DNA of 58,746 nucleotides from Bordetella parapertussis (GCA_945906815.1 CAMDRT010000026.1:1-58746); one strand, 5' to 3'. Numbered from the stretch's first letter, positions 17,783-26,307 are shown. Made by a program: numbers and translations. The notes: generated by a model from the sequence alone, not told the origin.

Positions 17783-18766
17783 TTATTCGGCCCGCATGCC
17801 GCGTTCCTTGACCACGCGGCTCCACTTCTTCACCTCGGCGGCGAGGAAGGTAGCGGTCTGCTCCGGAGTTGCACCGATGATGTCGAGGTCGTCCTGCTTG
17901 AAACGCTGAATGAGATCGGGTGACTTCAGCGCCGCCTTGATGCGCTCGTTCAGCAGGCCGGTGATAGGCTTCGGCGTGCCTTTGGGCGCGACGATCACGT
18001 GCCACGCCTGGAACTCGTAGCCGGGAACGCCGGCTTCTGCGATAGTAGGAACCTCCGGCAGGGTGCCGGCACGCTGCGTGCCGGTTACCGCGATGGCGCG
18101 GATGCGTCCGGCGCGGATGTGGGGCACCGCGCCCGCTGTCGAGTTGTAGACGAAGCTGATCTCTCCTCCCATGACTGCAATGAGGGCCGGTGCGCCGCCC
18201 TTGAAGTGCACGGCGACGATGTCTACCTTGGCCAGCAGATTGAACAGCTCACCCGCCACGTGCGGATTGGTGCCGATGCCGGCCGTGCCATAGTTCAGCG
18301 CACCGGGTTTGGCGCGGGCGAGTGCAATCAACTCCTTCACCGTGCGCGCCGGGACGGACGGGTGCAGACCGAGGAATGAGGTCTGATTCGCCATCAACAT
18401 GATGGCCTCGAAATCGCGCTGCACGTCGTAGGCCGGCTTGGCTACCATTGCGGGATTGACCACGAACGGCATGGTGTTCGACAACAGCATGTAACCGTCA
18501 GGGGCGGCACGCGCGACCAGTTCGCTGCCGATGTTGCCGGACGCGCCACTGCGATTGTCGATAATCACCTGCTGGCCGAGACTTTCCGAGAGTTTCGGGC
18601 TGATCAAGCGTGCGATGATATCGGTCGAACCGCCAGGCGGGAACGGCACGATCCAGCGCACCGCCTTGAGCGGCCACGGGTCCCCCTGCGCAATGGCGGG
18701 CACCGGCATAAAAGCCATGACAACGCTCGACAGCAGTGCCGCGTAACGGACTTGTAGTTTCAGCAT
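17783..18766 (-). CDS. Bug-family solute receptor 5
   Basis: 327 residues; signal peptide ending MPVPAIAQGD, then WPLKAVRWIVPFPPGGSTD, AAPDGYMLLS, VAVHFKGGAPAL (usually VPYKG) and VVKERGMRAE. AAAGG lies 6 nt before the ATG. It has its own conserved promoter at 18841-18869 and no co-directional neighbour, so it looks like a stand-alone receptor gene. It is convergent with receptor 4; the 151 bp between them hold nothing recognised. Confidence 0.92.
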   Translation of the reverse strand: MLKLQVRYAALLSSVVMAFMPVPAIAQGDPWPLKAVRWIVPFPPGGSTDIIARLISPKLSESLGQQVIIDNRSGASGNIGSELVARAAPDGYMLLSNTMPFVVNPAMVAKPAYDVQRDFEAIMLMANQTSFLGLHPSVPARTVKELIALARAKPGALNYGTAGIGTNPHVAGELFNLLAKVDIVAVHFKGGAPALIAVMGGEISFVYNSTAGAVPHIRAGRIRAIAVTGTQRAGTLPEVPTIAEAGVPGYEFQAWHVIVAPKGTPKPITGLLNERIKAALKSPDLIQRFKQDDLDIIGATPEQTATFLAAEVKKWSRVVKERGMRAE

Positions 18767-18840
18767 GATGCGCCTTTCGGGATGATAGCGGTGCCGCTAG
18801 AGTAGCGGATATTTAAACCCACTCATGGTTACGAAACGGC

Positions 18841-18869
18841 AATCTATCCCGCGACAGATAAACAGTCAA
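18841..18869 (-). promoter_or_regulatory. Conserved Bug promoter, copy B
   Basis: Minus-strand TTGACT-N17-TAGATT, the best match of the three copies, about 75 bp upstream of the Bug start at 18766. The flanks match copies A and C. Confidence 0.75.
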
Positions 18870-19022
18870 TCGCGAGCATTGTCGCTAGCGTCTTATGCAC
18901 CTGCAGAAGCGTTCAAGGACTGTGCAGGTGCGCAGACATTCGGAAAGCTTTCCTCGCACGGCCGGCCCACGTATCATGCGCCCACTGTTTTAATGCGGGA
19001 TGGTCATGCGTGACTTTGCATC

Positions 19023-20630
19023 GTGAGCACTGCGTTTTTTGCCGGCCTGCCGCTGGCCCAACAAGTCGCCGCGCACATCCTGCGCCTGCAGGCGCAGCGC
19101 ATCGGCGAGCGCGTGTTCACCGTTTGCGGCACCGAAAATATCACCTATGCCGAAGCCGACCACCGTGCGGATCACATCGCCGCTGCATTTCACGGCCTGG
19201 GCATCGTCCAAGGTGAGCGCGTTGCGCTACTGCTTAACAACCGCCTCGAATATCTCGACCTGTGGTTTGGCTTGTCGCGCATCGGCGCCATTCAATTGCC
19301 GCTCAACAGCGCTTATAAAAGCGCGCAATTGCTGCACACGCTGCAGCGCGCACCCGTGTCAGCGCTGGTGGTTGAAGAGAGTTTGCTGCCCGAACTCGAA
19401 GCCGTGATCGATCAGCTACGCGGCCTCAAGGCGTTTATCGTGCTCGGCAGCACCCAGCCGCGGTGCGAACGTAACTATTTGTTTTTTAGAGATATTTTAT
19501 ATAACGCTCACACTCAGCCACCTCCCGTCACTGTCTCTGGCGCCGACGTAGGGGCAATCATGAACACCTCCGGCACCACCGGGCCGTCGAAAGGGGTGCT
19601 GCTGTCGCACGCACAGCAATACCTATTGGGACGCAACATCGCGTCCGATCTGGCGCTGACTGAACGCGATGTCTACTACAATTTTTTTCCGCTGTTTCAT
19701 AACACGGCACAGGCCATGATCACGCTGCCGGTACTGCTCGCAGGCGCGAAAATGGTGCTGGTTGAAAAATTCAGTGCCACGCGCTTCTGGCCCGAGGTGC
19801 GCGCGCATGGCTGCACGGTGTTTTACTATATCGGCGAGATCTTGCGCATACTGTTAAATACCAGCACCGCTGCCGACAGTGCGGGCACGGCGTTGCGCAT
19901 CGGCTGGGGCATAGGTGCCTCGGCGCATGATTTTGTGGCATTTCAGTCGCATCACGGCGTTGCGCTGCGTAGCGGTTATGGTTCGACCGAAGGCAATGTG
20001 GGGGTGTACCTGCCGCACGACAATCCCGATCTCGCCAGCGTGGGCCGCGCACTGCCGGGTTTCGAGGTGCGCGTCGCCGACGAGCATAATGATCCGCTGC
20101 CACCGGGAAAAACCGGAGAAATTCTGGTGCGCTCCAGCGAACCCTGCACCCTCATGCTCGGCTACGATGGCGACCCGCTTGCCACCATCGCCGCCTGGAA
20201 AGACCTGTGGTTACACACCGGCGACGCCGGCCACCTCGATGCCGCAGGCAATTTGTATTTTGTCGGACGCCTCAAGGACGGCATACGCGTGCGCGGTGAA
20301 AACGTATCCGCATTCGAAGTGGAGGAAGCCCTGGCGCAGGTGGACGGCGTGCTTGAAGTGGCAGCGATTGCCGTGCCGTGCGAGCTGGGCGGTGACGATG
20401 TAAAAATCGTGGTGATTGCGCGTGCCGGTGCGAAGCTCGATGCCGCAACGCTATGCGCTCATGCGCAACAACAACTGCCGAAGTTCGCGGTGCCGCGCTA
20501 CGTCGAATTTGTCGCCGCCCTGCCCAAGACCGAAACCAACAAAGTGCGCAAAAACGTGCTGCGCGAGACGCCCTTTACAGCGACGACCTGGGATCGCTAC
20601 GCGCAGCAGCAACAACAGCAACAGCAATAG
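19023..20630 (+). CDS. Acyl-CoA synthetase (AMP-binding)
   Basis: 535-residue adenylate-forming ligase that activates a carboxylic acid to its CoA thioester. The P-loop TSGTTGPSKGVLLSHAQ, the GYGSTEGNVG motif, LHTGDAGHLDAAGNLYFVGR and the C-terminal KTETNKVRK with the catalytic Lys are all present. The start is GTG with a weak ribosome site. The C-terminus ends in eight consecutive Gln encoded by mixed CAG/CAA codons, an unusual extension. It is followed after 32 bp by an SDR gene, probably co-transcribed. Confidence 0.9.
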   Translation: MSTAFFAGLPLAQQVAAHILRLQAQRIGERVFTVCGTENITYAEADHRADHIAAAFHGLGIVQGERVALLLNNRLEYLDLWFGLSRIGAIQLPLNSAYKSAQLLHTLQRAPVSALVVEESLLPELEAVIDQLRGLKAFIVLGSTQPRCERNYLFFRDILYNAHTQPPPVTVSGADVGAIMNTSGTTGPSKGVLLSHAQQYLLGRNIASDLALTERDVYYNFFPLFHNTAQAMITLPVLLAGAKMVLVEKFSATRFWPEVRAHGCTVFYYIGEILRILLNTSTAADSAGTALRIGWGIGASAHDFVAFQSHHGVALRSGYGSTEGNVGVYLPHDNPDLASVGRALPGFEVRVADEHNDPLPPGKTGEILVRSSEPCTLMLGYDGDPLATIAAWKDLWLHTGDAGHLDAAGNLYFVGRLKDGIRVRGENVSAFEVEEALAQVDGVLEVAAIAVPCELGGDDVKIVVIARAGAKLDAATLCAHAQQQLPKFAVPRYVEFVAALPKTETNKVRKNVLRETPFTATTWDRYAQQQQQQQQ

Positions 20631-20662
20631 GCGTCATCCCGTCAAAAACTCAAGGAACAACC

Positions 20663-21415
20663 ATGTTTGATCTCAAAGGTAAAACCGCAGTGGTCACCGG
20701 CGCCAGCCGCGGCATCGGCCGCGCGGTGGCAGTAGCGCTGGCGCAGGCCGGCGCGGACGTGGCGCTGCTCGGGCGCGACACCATGGCACTGGAAGAAACC
20801 CTCGCCGGCGTCAAGGCACAGGGACGCCGCGCGCTGGCACTGAAGACCGATGTCACCAATGCCGACAGCATCGCGTCCGCAGTGGCGCAGACGGTTAAAA
20901 CGTTCGGCAGCATCGACACACTGGTGTGCAACGCGGGCGTGCAAAAACTCAAACCCTTCCTCGACATGCAGCCCGAAGATTGGCGCAGCCTGATAGCGAC
21001 CAACCTTGAAGGCGCGATCATGACCCTGCAGGCGGTGGGCAAAGGCATGGTGGAACAAAAAAGCGGCTCCATCATCACCATGTCGTCGATCTACAGCTTG
21101 GTCGGCGCGCCGTGGAATTCAATTTATTGCATGACCAAGGGCGGCCTCGCGCAATTGTCGAAGGCGCTCGCGGTCGAATGGGCACGCTACAATGTGCGCG
21201 TCAATGCCATCTGCCCCGGCTGGATCGAAACCGATCTTACCAAGCCCTATATGCAGGATCAAAAAACCGTTGATGCCGGGCTGCGGCAGATTCCGTTGCG
21301 GCGCTTTGGCAAGCCAGAGGACATCGGGCCGATGGCGGTGTATCTGGCATCGGACGAAGCCTCATTCGTCACCGGGCAGTCGTATGTGATCGATGGCGGG
21401 CAGATTGCGCATTAA
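20663..21415 (+). CDS. Short-chain dehydrogenase/reductase 1
   Basis: 250-residue classical SDR: TGASRGIGRAVA cofactor motif at the N-terminus, NAGVQKLKP (NAG motif), catalytic Ser in TMSSIYSLVGAP, and YCMTKGG (YxxxK). The C-terminal VTGQSYVIDGG is typical. The ATG at 20663 has AAGGA 6 nt upstream; the frame stays open further 5' inside the synthetase gene but has no homology there. It may act as a beta-hydroxyacyl-CoA or keto-acyl reductase with the upstream synthetase. Confidence 0.92.
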   Translation: MFDLKGKTAVVTGASRGIGRAVAVALAQAGADVALLGRDTMALEETLAGVKAQGRRALALKTDVTNADSIASAVAQTVKTFGSIDTLVCNAGVQKLKPFLDMQPEDWRSLIATNLEGAIMTLQAVGKGMVEQKSGSIITMSSIYSLVGAPWNSIYCMTKGGLAQLSKALAVEWARYNVRVNAICPGWIETDLTKPYMQDQKTVDAGLRQIPLRRFGKPEDIGPMAVYLASDEASFVTGQSYVIDGGQIAH

Positions 21416-21427
21416 CGTCGACAACAT

Positions 21428-21808
21428 TCACCGCGAGCGCCAGTAAGCAGACAGATTGAACGATAGCTGGCGGTGATGTTTGATGGCAAGCAAATCAACA
21501 AGGGTGTTTCGCACGGCATAGAGTATCAAATAGTCCCCCGCGAGATACTCGCGCAAGATGCTCGATCCCAATTGGCGTTGCAATAACTTGAGCCGTTGGC
21601 GAACCTCGACCGAATAGACGGGCCGCGCCAGGAAGGGTTGGCCGATATCAGGGTGTGACTCCAGCGCGGGTAGGACGCGCTCTGTCAAATCGTCGATCAG
21701 CACGTTAAAAGCGCGGCCGGACCCGGCCTTGATCAGAAATGCTTCGATGGCGTCGAGATTAGCCTCGAAGTTGACTGTGACTCTGATGGTGATGCGCCGG
21801 GCAGCCAT
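21428..21808 (-). CDS. Type II toxin, RelE/ParE family
   Basis: 126 residues with the ParE/RelE pattern: an N-terminal strand, a two-helix hairpin (residues about 15-45), SHPDIGQPF and a C-terminal strand pair REYLAGDYLILYAV. It probably acts on gyrase or the ribosome. ATG at 21808 starts the homologous domain; the longer frame overlaps the antitoxin. It lies 34 bp downstream of a Phd-type antitoxin. The family is clear, the target is not. Confidence 0.8.
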   Translation of the reverse strand: MAARRITIRVTVNFEANLDAIEAFLIKAGSGRAFNVLIDDLTERVLPALESHPDIGQPFLARPVYSVEVRQRLKLLQRQLGSSILREYLAGDYLILYAVRNTLVDLLAIKHHRQLSFNLSAYWRSR

Positions 21809-21842
21809 TCGCCGTGTATTACAACTTGTCGCAGCGCCGCGA

Positions 21843-22133
21843 TCATGCGGCGCGCTTGATCTTGCGTTTGCGCAGAAACCGCCGTGCATCGCGCGTGCGG
21901 CCCGCAGCTACATCGGCAAGGCCTCTGCTCGCTTCGTCCAGCAGTAGCAGGTGGATGCGTTCGCGCTCGAGCGCGTGGTAATAGTCTAACTTCGCAGCGC
22001 CGATCAGGGCGACGTAGCTTTCACCATTACGGGTGATGACTTTTTCCGCACCAGCGTTGACCTCATCCGCCAGGTCGGAGAGGCGCGCGCGCGCCTGTGT
22101 GAATGGAATAACGTCTTTCGTGGTGATGCTCAT
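21843..22133 (-). CDS. Type II antitoxin, Phd/YefM family
   Basis: 96 residues. The N-terminal segment VIPFTQARARLSDLADEV and the VITRNGESYVALIGAAKLDYY strand are the Phd/YefM DNA-binding domain; the Arg/Lys-rich C-terminus is the toxin-neutralising part. AAGG lies 7 nt before the ATG. Antitoxin-first order with the toxin downstream is standard, and the pair should autoregulate from the 291-bp gap to its right. Confidence 0.85.
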   Translation of the reverse strand: MSITTKDVIPFTQARARLSDLADEVNAGAEKVITRNGESYVALIGAAKLDYYHALERERIHLLLLDEASRGLADVAAGRTRDARRFLRKRKIKRAA

Positions 22134-22189
22134 CAGATGGCCTTGCGCGATAAGTTACTGAATTATGTACAGAATTCTCGTAATTTTCA

Positions 22190-22350
22190 AGGCCGCCGCA
22201 TGGCCTGGGCTCGTATTACAAAACCGAACAGGTGACCTACAAGCCTTATCCGGGCGGCCAATGGCACCGCAGTATGATCCGCGTCGATCACGTTTGGGAT
22301 GTCAGCCGGATCAACTCACCATGGTGCCGATGCCTGAAAGCTTTTCTTAC
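22190..22350 (+). pseudogene. Possible coding relic between antitoxin and CoA-transferase gene
   Basis: One frame from about 22205 reads GLGSYYKTEQVTYKPYPGG and continues QWHRSMIRVDHVWDV before losing protein-like character. There is no start or ribosome site. The YKPYPGG part recalls the mid-region of MmgE/PrpD proteins, but the match is too short to name. It could equally be chance. Confidence 0.25.
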
Positions 22351-22372
22351 GGCACCGCCATCAGCGAACCAC

Positions 22373-22378
22373 TATAAT
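22373..22378 (+). promoter_or_regulatory. -10 element for the CoA-transferase gene
   Basis: A perfect TATAAT lies 46 bp upstream of the ATG at 22425. No good -35 hexamer is found 16-18 nt upstream, so an activator may be needed. Confidence 0.45.
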
Positions 22379-22424
22379 GTTTGCTCAAAAAAACAAATGC
22401 ACGCGCAGTTAGAGAAACAAAATC

Positions 22425-23336
22425 ATGAGTGATACCGCAATACCGCTACGCAAAAAACGCATCATCGAACTCGACGATGCGCTCGCCAAAGTCAAGGATG
22501 GCATGACCATCGGCATCGGCGGCTTTATCAACGCCAGCCATCCGATGCTGGTGGTGCGCGGCCTGATCAAACGCGGCGTAAAGAATCTCACCGTAGTCGG
22601 CCCCGCCTCGTCCGGGCTGGAAATCGATTTGCTGATTGCCGCGGGCGTGGCGAAAAAAGTCGTTGCGCCGTATGTCGGCGGTGAAGTGCTGGCGCCCATC
22701 GGCCCGGCGTTTCGTGCGGCAGCAGAACGCGGCAAAGTCGAAGTGTTTGAACTCGACGAAGCCATGTACTACGCTGCGCTGCGCGCCGCCGCCCAGCGGG
22801 TGCCGTTCAATCCGTGGCGTTCCGGCGTCGGCACCTCGTTCACACAAATGAATCCTGCGATCAAGGAATTCAAAGACCCGCTCAACGGCGAAACGCTGCT
22901 GGCGATACCCGCGATCAATATCGACATCGCGTTTTTGCACGCCGCTACGTCCGACGCCTATGGCAACGTCCAATACATAGGCCACGGTTACGGCGATCGC
23001 GCGATTTACGCCGCCGCCGACGAGACCTATGTGCAGGTCGAGCAAGTGGTGTCGAACGAGCAGATACGCGCCGACCCGTTGAAAACCGCGATCCCCGGCG
23101 CCGACGGCATCATCCGCGCCAGGTTCGGCGCGCATCCGTATGCGAGTCCCGGCCACTACATCGAAGACCAGGAGCACATCCGGCACTATGTGCGTGCCGC
23201 CACCGCGTGGGCCAAGTCGGATGACTTTGGGCCGCTCAAGGCGTATCTGGATGAATTCGTCACCGGTCCCGAAGATCACGCCGCCTATCTGGAACGTGTC
23301 GGTATGCGCCGGCTGCTGTCGCTGAATGAGTATTGA
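22425..23336 (+). CDS. CoA-transferase family subunit A (glutaconate CoA-transferase-like)
   Basis: 303 residues of the class I CoA-transferase A-subunit type: DGMTIGIGGFINASHPM near the N-terminus (GxGG-type loop), KNLTVVGPASSGLEIDLLI, VAPYVGGEVLAP, and the HAATSDAYGNVQYIG motif. The family contains true transferases and the ring-cleaving IpdAB hydrolases. The B-subunit gene is not adjacent: it starts at 24657, beyond an oppositely oriented Bug gene. Substrate unknown. Confidence 0.88.
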   Translation: MSDTAIPLRKKRIIELDDALAKVKDGMTIGIGGFINASHPMLVVRGLIKRGVKNLTVVGPASSGLEIDLLIAAGVAKKVVAPYVGGEVLAPIGPAFRAAAERGKVEVFELDEAMYYAALRAAAQRVPFNPWRSGVGTSFTQMNPAIKEFKDPLNGETLLAIPAINIDIAFLHAATSDAYGNVQYIGHGYGDRAIYAAADETYVQVEQVVSNEQIRADPLKTAIPGADGIIRARFGAHPYASPGHYIEDQEHIRHYVRAATAWAKSDDFGPLKAYLDEFVTGPEDHAAYLERVGMRRLLSLNEY

Positions 23337-23371
23337 CAATCAAGTGCAACCGCAAAGGCGCAAATCGTCGA

Positions 23372-23473
23372 TCAGCCAACCACGTCCCGGAACACACGCA
23401 GGAAATTGAGACCGAGCAGTTTGCGCGACTCGTCCTCGTTGAAACCCGCGCGCCAAGCGCTGGGTATCGTTCC
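23372..23473 (-). pseudogene. C-terminal relic of a membrane dipeptidase (peptidase M19)
   Basis: On the minus strand 33 codons ending in TGA read AGFNEDESRKLLGLNFLRVF followed by RDVVG. This matches the conserved C-terminal end of M19 renal-dipeptidase-like enzymes (GF.E.....LG.NFLRVF). An in-frame stop lies directly upstream at 23474-23476 and no metal-binding part remains. It sits beside the Bug gene that splits the two CoA-transferase subunits. Confidence 0.65.
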
Positions 23474-23510
23474 TCAACCTATCCTACGAGCGGTCTGCTG
23501 TAAGGCCGGA

Positions 23511-24473
23511 TCAATCCGCCCGGATGCCGGCTGTCTTGATCACCTGCGCCCACTTCGCGGTTTCCTTGCGCACGTGCTCGGCGAACTGCTCCGGCGTTCC
23601 GCCTACTATCACGAAGCCCATCGCGGCGTATTTTTCCGTGACATTCTGCGACACCAGGGCCTTGTTGATCTCAGCGTTGAGGCGCATGACGATCTCCCGA
23701 TGCACGCGCGCCGGCACAAGGTATCCGGCCCAAGGCGTGATCTCATATCCGGGTATGCCCGCCTCGGCGATCGTGGGCAGATCGGGAACGGCGGGAGATC
23801 GCTTCAATGCGGTGACGCCGAGACCGCGCAGCCGGCCAGCCTTCACGTGCGGCAGAATCGATAACATATTGTCGCAGACAATGTCCATCTGGCCACCGAT
23901 CGCATCCGAGATCGCCTGTTGCATCGCCTTGTAGGGAACATGCACGAGACTTGTTCCGGTCATCATCTTGAACAACTCCATGGACAGATGCATTCTCGAC
24001 CCGTTGCCGGAACTGGCGAAGGAGAGTGTGCCGGGGTTGCCGCGGGCATAATCGATCAACTCCTGCACCGATTTGATGGGCAGCGACGGCGAGACGGCCA
24101 GCAGATTCGGCACGGTCACCTGATGAATCACCATCTGGAAATCCCTGGTCGCGTCGTACGGAAGCTTGCTGAACAGGCTTGGATTGGTCGCGAGCAGGAA
24201 GGTGCCGTAGCCGACAGTGTAGCCGTCGGGCGTGGCTCTTGCCATCGCCTCGAAAGCGATGACGCCGCTCGCGCCCGGGCGGTTTTCCACCACCACCTGC
24301 TGTCCCATCTGCTTGCTCAATTCATTCACAACCAATCGCGCACTGATATCAGGCCCACCGCCGGGGGCGCCGGGCACGATCATTCGGATAGGTTTGGTTG
24401 GGTAGGCCTGTGGGTGCGTTGTTGTTGCGCTAAGTAATGCAATCGCGAGTGCGGCGAGCGGTGGAATCTTCAT
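23511..24473 (-). CDS. Bug-family solute receptor 6
   Basis: 320 residues; signal peptide (LAALAIALLSATTTHPQ), YPTKPIRMIVPGAPGGGPD, RATPDGYTVGYG, LVHVPYKAMQQA and VIKTAGIRAD. ATG at 24473 is preferred with GGAGG 8 nt upstream. It runs against the CoA-transferase A and B genes on either side and carries its own promoter (24532-24560), so it looks like a cassette inserted between them. Confidence 0.92.
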   Translation of the reverse strand: MKIPPLAALAIALLSATTTHPQAYPTKPIRMIVPGAPGGGPDISARLVVNELSKQMGQQVVVENRPGASGVIAFEAMARATPDGYTVGYGTFLLATNPSLFSKLPYDATRDFQMVIHQVTVPNLLAVSPSLPIKSVQELIDYARGNPGTLSFASSGNGSRMHLSMELFKMMTGTSLVHVPYKAMQQAISDAIGGQMDIVCDNMLSILPHVKAGRLRGLGVTALKRSPAVPDLPTIAEAGIPGYEITPWAGYLVPARVHREIVMRLNAEINKALVSQNVTEKYAAMGFVIVGGTPEQFAEHVRKETAKWAQVIKTAGIRAD

Positions 24474-24531
24474 TATGTGATCCTCCAGGAATTTCAATCA
24501 CCATTTTTTCACCAACCCGCAATCTCTCCGC

Positions 24532-24560
24532 AATCTATCGGGCGCCGGGCGAACAGTCAA
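24532..24560 (-). promoter_or_regulatory. Conserved Bug promoter, copy C
   Basis: Minus-strand TTGACT-N17-TAGATT, 59 bp upstream of the Bug start at 24473. An imperfect duplicate of the -10 side (CGCAATCTCTC beside CGCAATCTATC) lies at 24519-24529. Confidence 0.75.
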
Positions 24561-24656
24561 CTGCGTGACTTTTCAGCAAGCTTTGGTGTTTTAAAAGTAC
24601 AATGCCTGCCTCTAACTTGAACAGTTACGAATGGTTTCATTTTTTGAGGCTGGGGA

Positions 24657-25460
24657 ATGAACATCTCTATCACAAGCGCGCCAGCCACCACCAAAGAAAT
24701 CATGGCCACCGTGCTCGCGCGCGATCTTGTCGATGGCGAATGGGTGGAAGTGGGCGCCAATCTGCCGGTGCCGCGCGCGGGCGTGCTGCTGGCGCACCTG
24801 ATGTGGGGCGCGAACATGACGGTGATGATCGCGATGACCAAGGCCAATGTGCTGAACGAGCCGGTGATTGAGGAATTCGAGTTGATTACCGACCATCGCG
24901 CCACGCGCTGGGCGGAGGCGTATTACCTGCACAACGATCTGGTGGAGAACATGAAATTCCGCAAGCGCGGCGTGTTCTTCGCCGGCGCATTGCAGATCGA
25001 TCCCTACGGCAACAGCAATTTGATCGGCATCGGCAAGGATTACCAGAGGCTTAAGTTTCGCGGGCCGGGTGCGATCGGCGTGTGCAACGCCACGGTGATG
25101 AACAGCCGCTTTCATCTGGTGGTCAATGCGCACGACCTGCGCATCTTCGTGCCCCAATGCGATTTTGTTTCTGCACTGGGTTGGGGCAGCGGTGGCAAGG
25201 ATGCACGCACCAAACTCGGACTACCCGGCGGCGGCCCGCGTTACGTGGTCACGCCTTTGTGCGTGATGGATTTCGAGGATGAGAGTAAACGCATGCGCCT
25301 GAAGTCCGTGCATCCCGGCGTGAGTGTGGATGAGGTGAAAAAAAACACCGGTTTCGAACTGCTGGTGCCGCCTGCGGTGCCCACCACGGAACTGCCCAGC
25401 AGCGACCAACTCACGCTGCTGCGCACGCGCATCGATGTGCAAGGCGCGCTTCGTAAATAA
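24657..25460 (+). CDS. CoA-transferase family subunit B-like protein
   Basis: 267 residues matching glutaconate-CoA-transferase-type B subunits by fold signals (LPVPRAGVLLAHLMWGANMT, GVFFAGALQIDPYGNSNLIG, GWGSGGKDARTKLGLPGGGP). In true transferases a catalytic Glu lies in an (I/L)YE(S/A)G motif after the LT strand. Here the equivalent place reads MTVMIAMTKANV with no Glu. The IpdAB subgroup also lacks this Glu and is a C-C hydrolase, so this may not be a transferase. GAGG lies 7 nt before the ATG. It heads a run with the lyase, keto-acid cleavage and SDR genes. Confidence 0.85.
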   Translation: MNISITSAPATTKEIMATVLARDLVDGEWVEVGANLPVPRAGVLLAHLMWGANMTVMIAMTKANVLNEPVIEEFELITDHRATRWAEAYYLHNDLVENMKFRKRGVFFAGALQIDPYGNSNLIGIGKDYQRLKFRGPGAIGVCNATVMNSRFHLVVNAHDLRIFVPQCDFVSALGWGSGGKDARTKLGLPGGGPRYVVTPLCVMDFEDESKRMRLKSVHPGVSVDEVKKNTGFELLVPPAVPTTELPSSDQLTLLRTRIDVQGALRK

Positions 25461-25486
25461 CACGTAGCAACAGTCAGGAGATAGTC

Positions 25487-26278
25487 ATGGCACATGAATG
25501 GGCCACCAAGATCAGCCGCGTGATGGAAGGCAAAGTCATTATCCACGGCTATACACACGAAGACTTGATCGGCCATTACGCCTACGCCGACGGTGTTTTC
25601 CTGACCCTGCGCGGTGAGCTGCCGACGCCGCAGGAAAGCAAAATGATGGACGCTATGCTCAACAGCCTGCTGGATCACGGCTTTGTGGCCGCCAGCGTGC
25701 TGGCCGCGCGTTATGCCGCGTCCGGCAATCCGCAACTGGTGCCGGGCACGGCAGCCGGGCTGTTGACCGCTGGTTCCAACACCATATCGCCACAGCACAG
25801 TGCGGAGTTTCTCGACAACGCCGTGAAGATGATGAAAAGCGAAAACATCTCTCTGGAAGAAACCGCAAAGCGCGTGGTGGCCGACATCCGCGCGAAAAAG
25901 AAGCGCATACCCGGCCTCGGTCACCCGACGCACAAGGGCGACGATTTTCGCACTACGCGGCTGCGCAAGGTGGCCTCCGACAATGGATTTCTCGGCGACA
26001 AAATAATAATGTTCGAGGCCATCCATGCTGAATTCCTGCGTTCTACCGGCCGCCAGGGCATCTGCATCAACGTCGACGGCATGCTCGGCGCAATCATGAG
26101 CGAAATGGGCTTTCGCCCGTTGCAGATGGCGGCGGTAGCGCTGATCGCGGTGGTGCCCGGCATTATGGCGCACGTCATCGAAGAAATCGAAGAAGGCAAG
26201 CCGCTGCGCATCGTGCGTGACGAAGAATGCGATTACACCGGCAAGGCCGAGCGGCCCGTGCCCCAGCGTAACGCGTAG
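25487..26278 (+). CDS. Citryl-CoA lyase/citrate-synthase-like protein
   Basis: 263 residues, equal to the C-terminal part of citrate synthase and the length of stand-alone citryl-CoA lyase-like proteins. The family signature IPGLGHPTHKGDDFRTTRL (about residues 142-160) carries the His/Arg cluster; EFLRSTGRQGICINVDGMLG holds the second catalytic region. It lies 26 bp after the CoA-transferase B gene. A retro-aldol cleavage of a citrate-like CoA ester is the expected reaction. The true substrate is unknown. Confidence 0.85.
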   Translation: MAHEWATKISRVMEGKVIIHGYTHEDLIGHYAYADGVFLTLRGELPTPQESKMMDAMLNSLLDHGFVAASVLAARYAASGNPQLVPGTAAGLLTAGSNTISPQHSAEFLDNAVKMMKSENISLEETAKRVVADIRAKKKRIPGLGHPTHKGDDFRTTRLRKVASDNGFLGDKIIMFEAIHAEFLRSTGRQGICINVDGMLGAIMSEMGFRPLQMAAVALIAVVPGIMAHVIEEIEEGKPLRIVRDEECDYTGKAERPVPQRNA

Positions 26279-26307
26279 CACAGCAACACCGGGAGTCTGC
26301 GCGGGAT

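Noticed and set aside
22446..26281. Long minus-strand frames opposite the CoA-transferase A and citryl-CoA-lyase genes
   Set aside because: Composition is typical of antisense reading of GC-rich genes; the plus-strand proteins have full family motifs.
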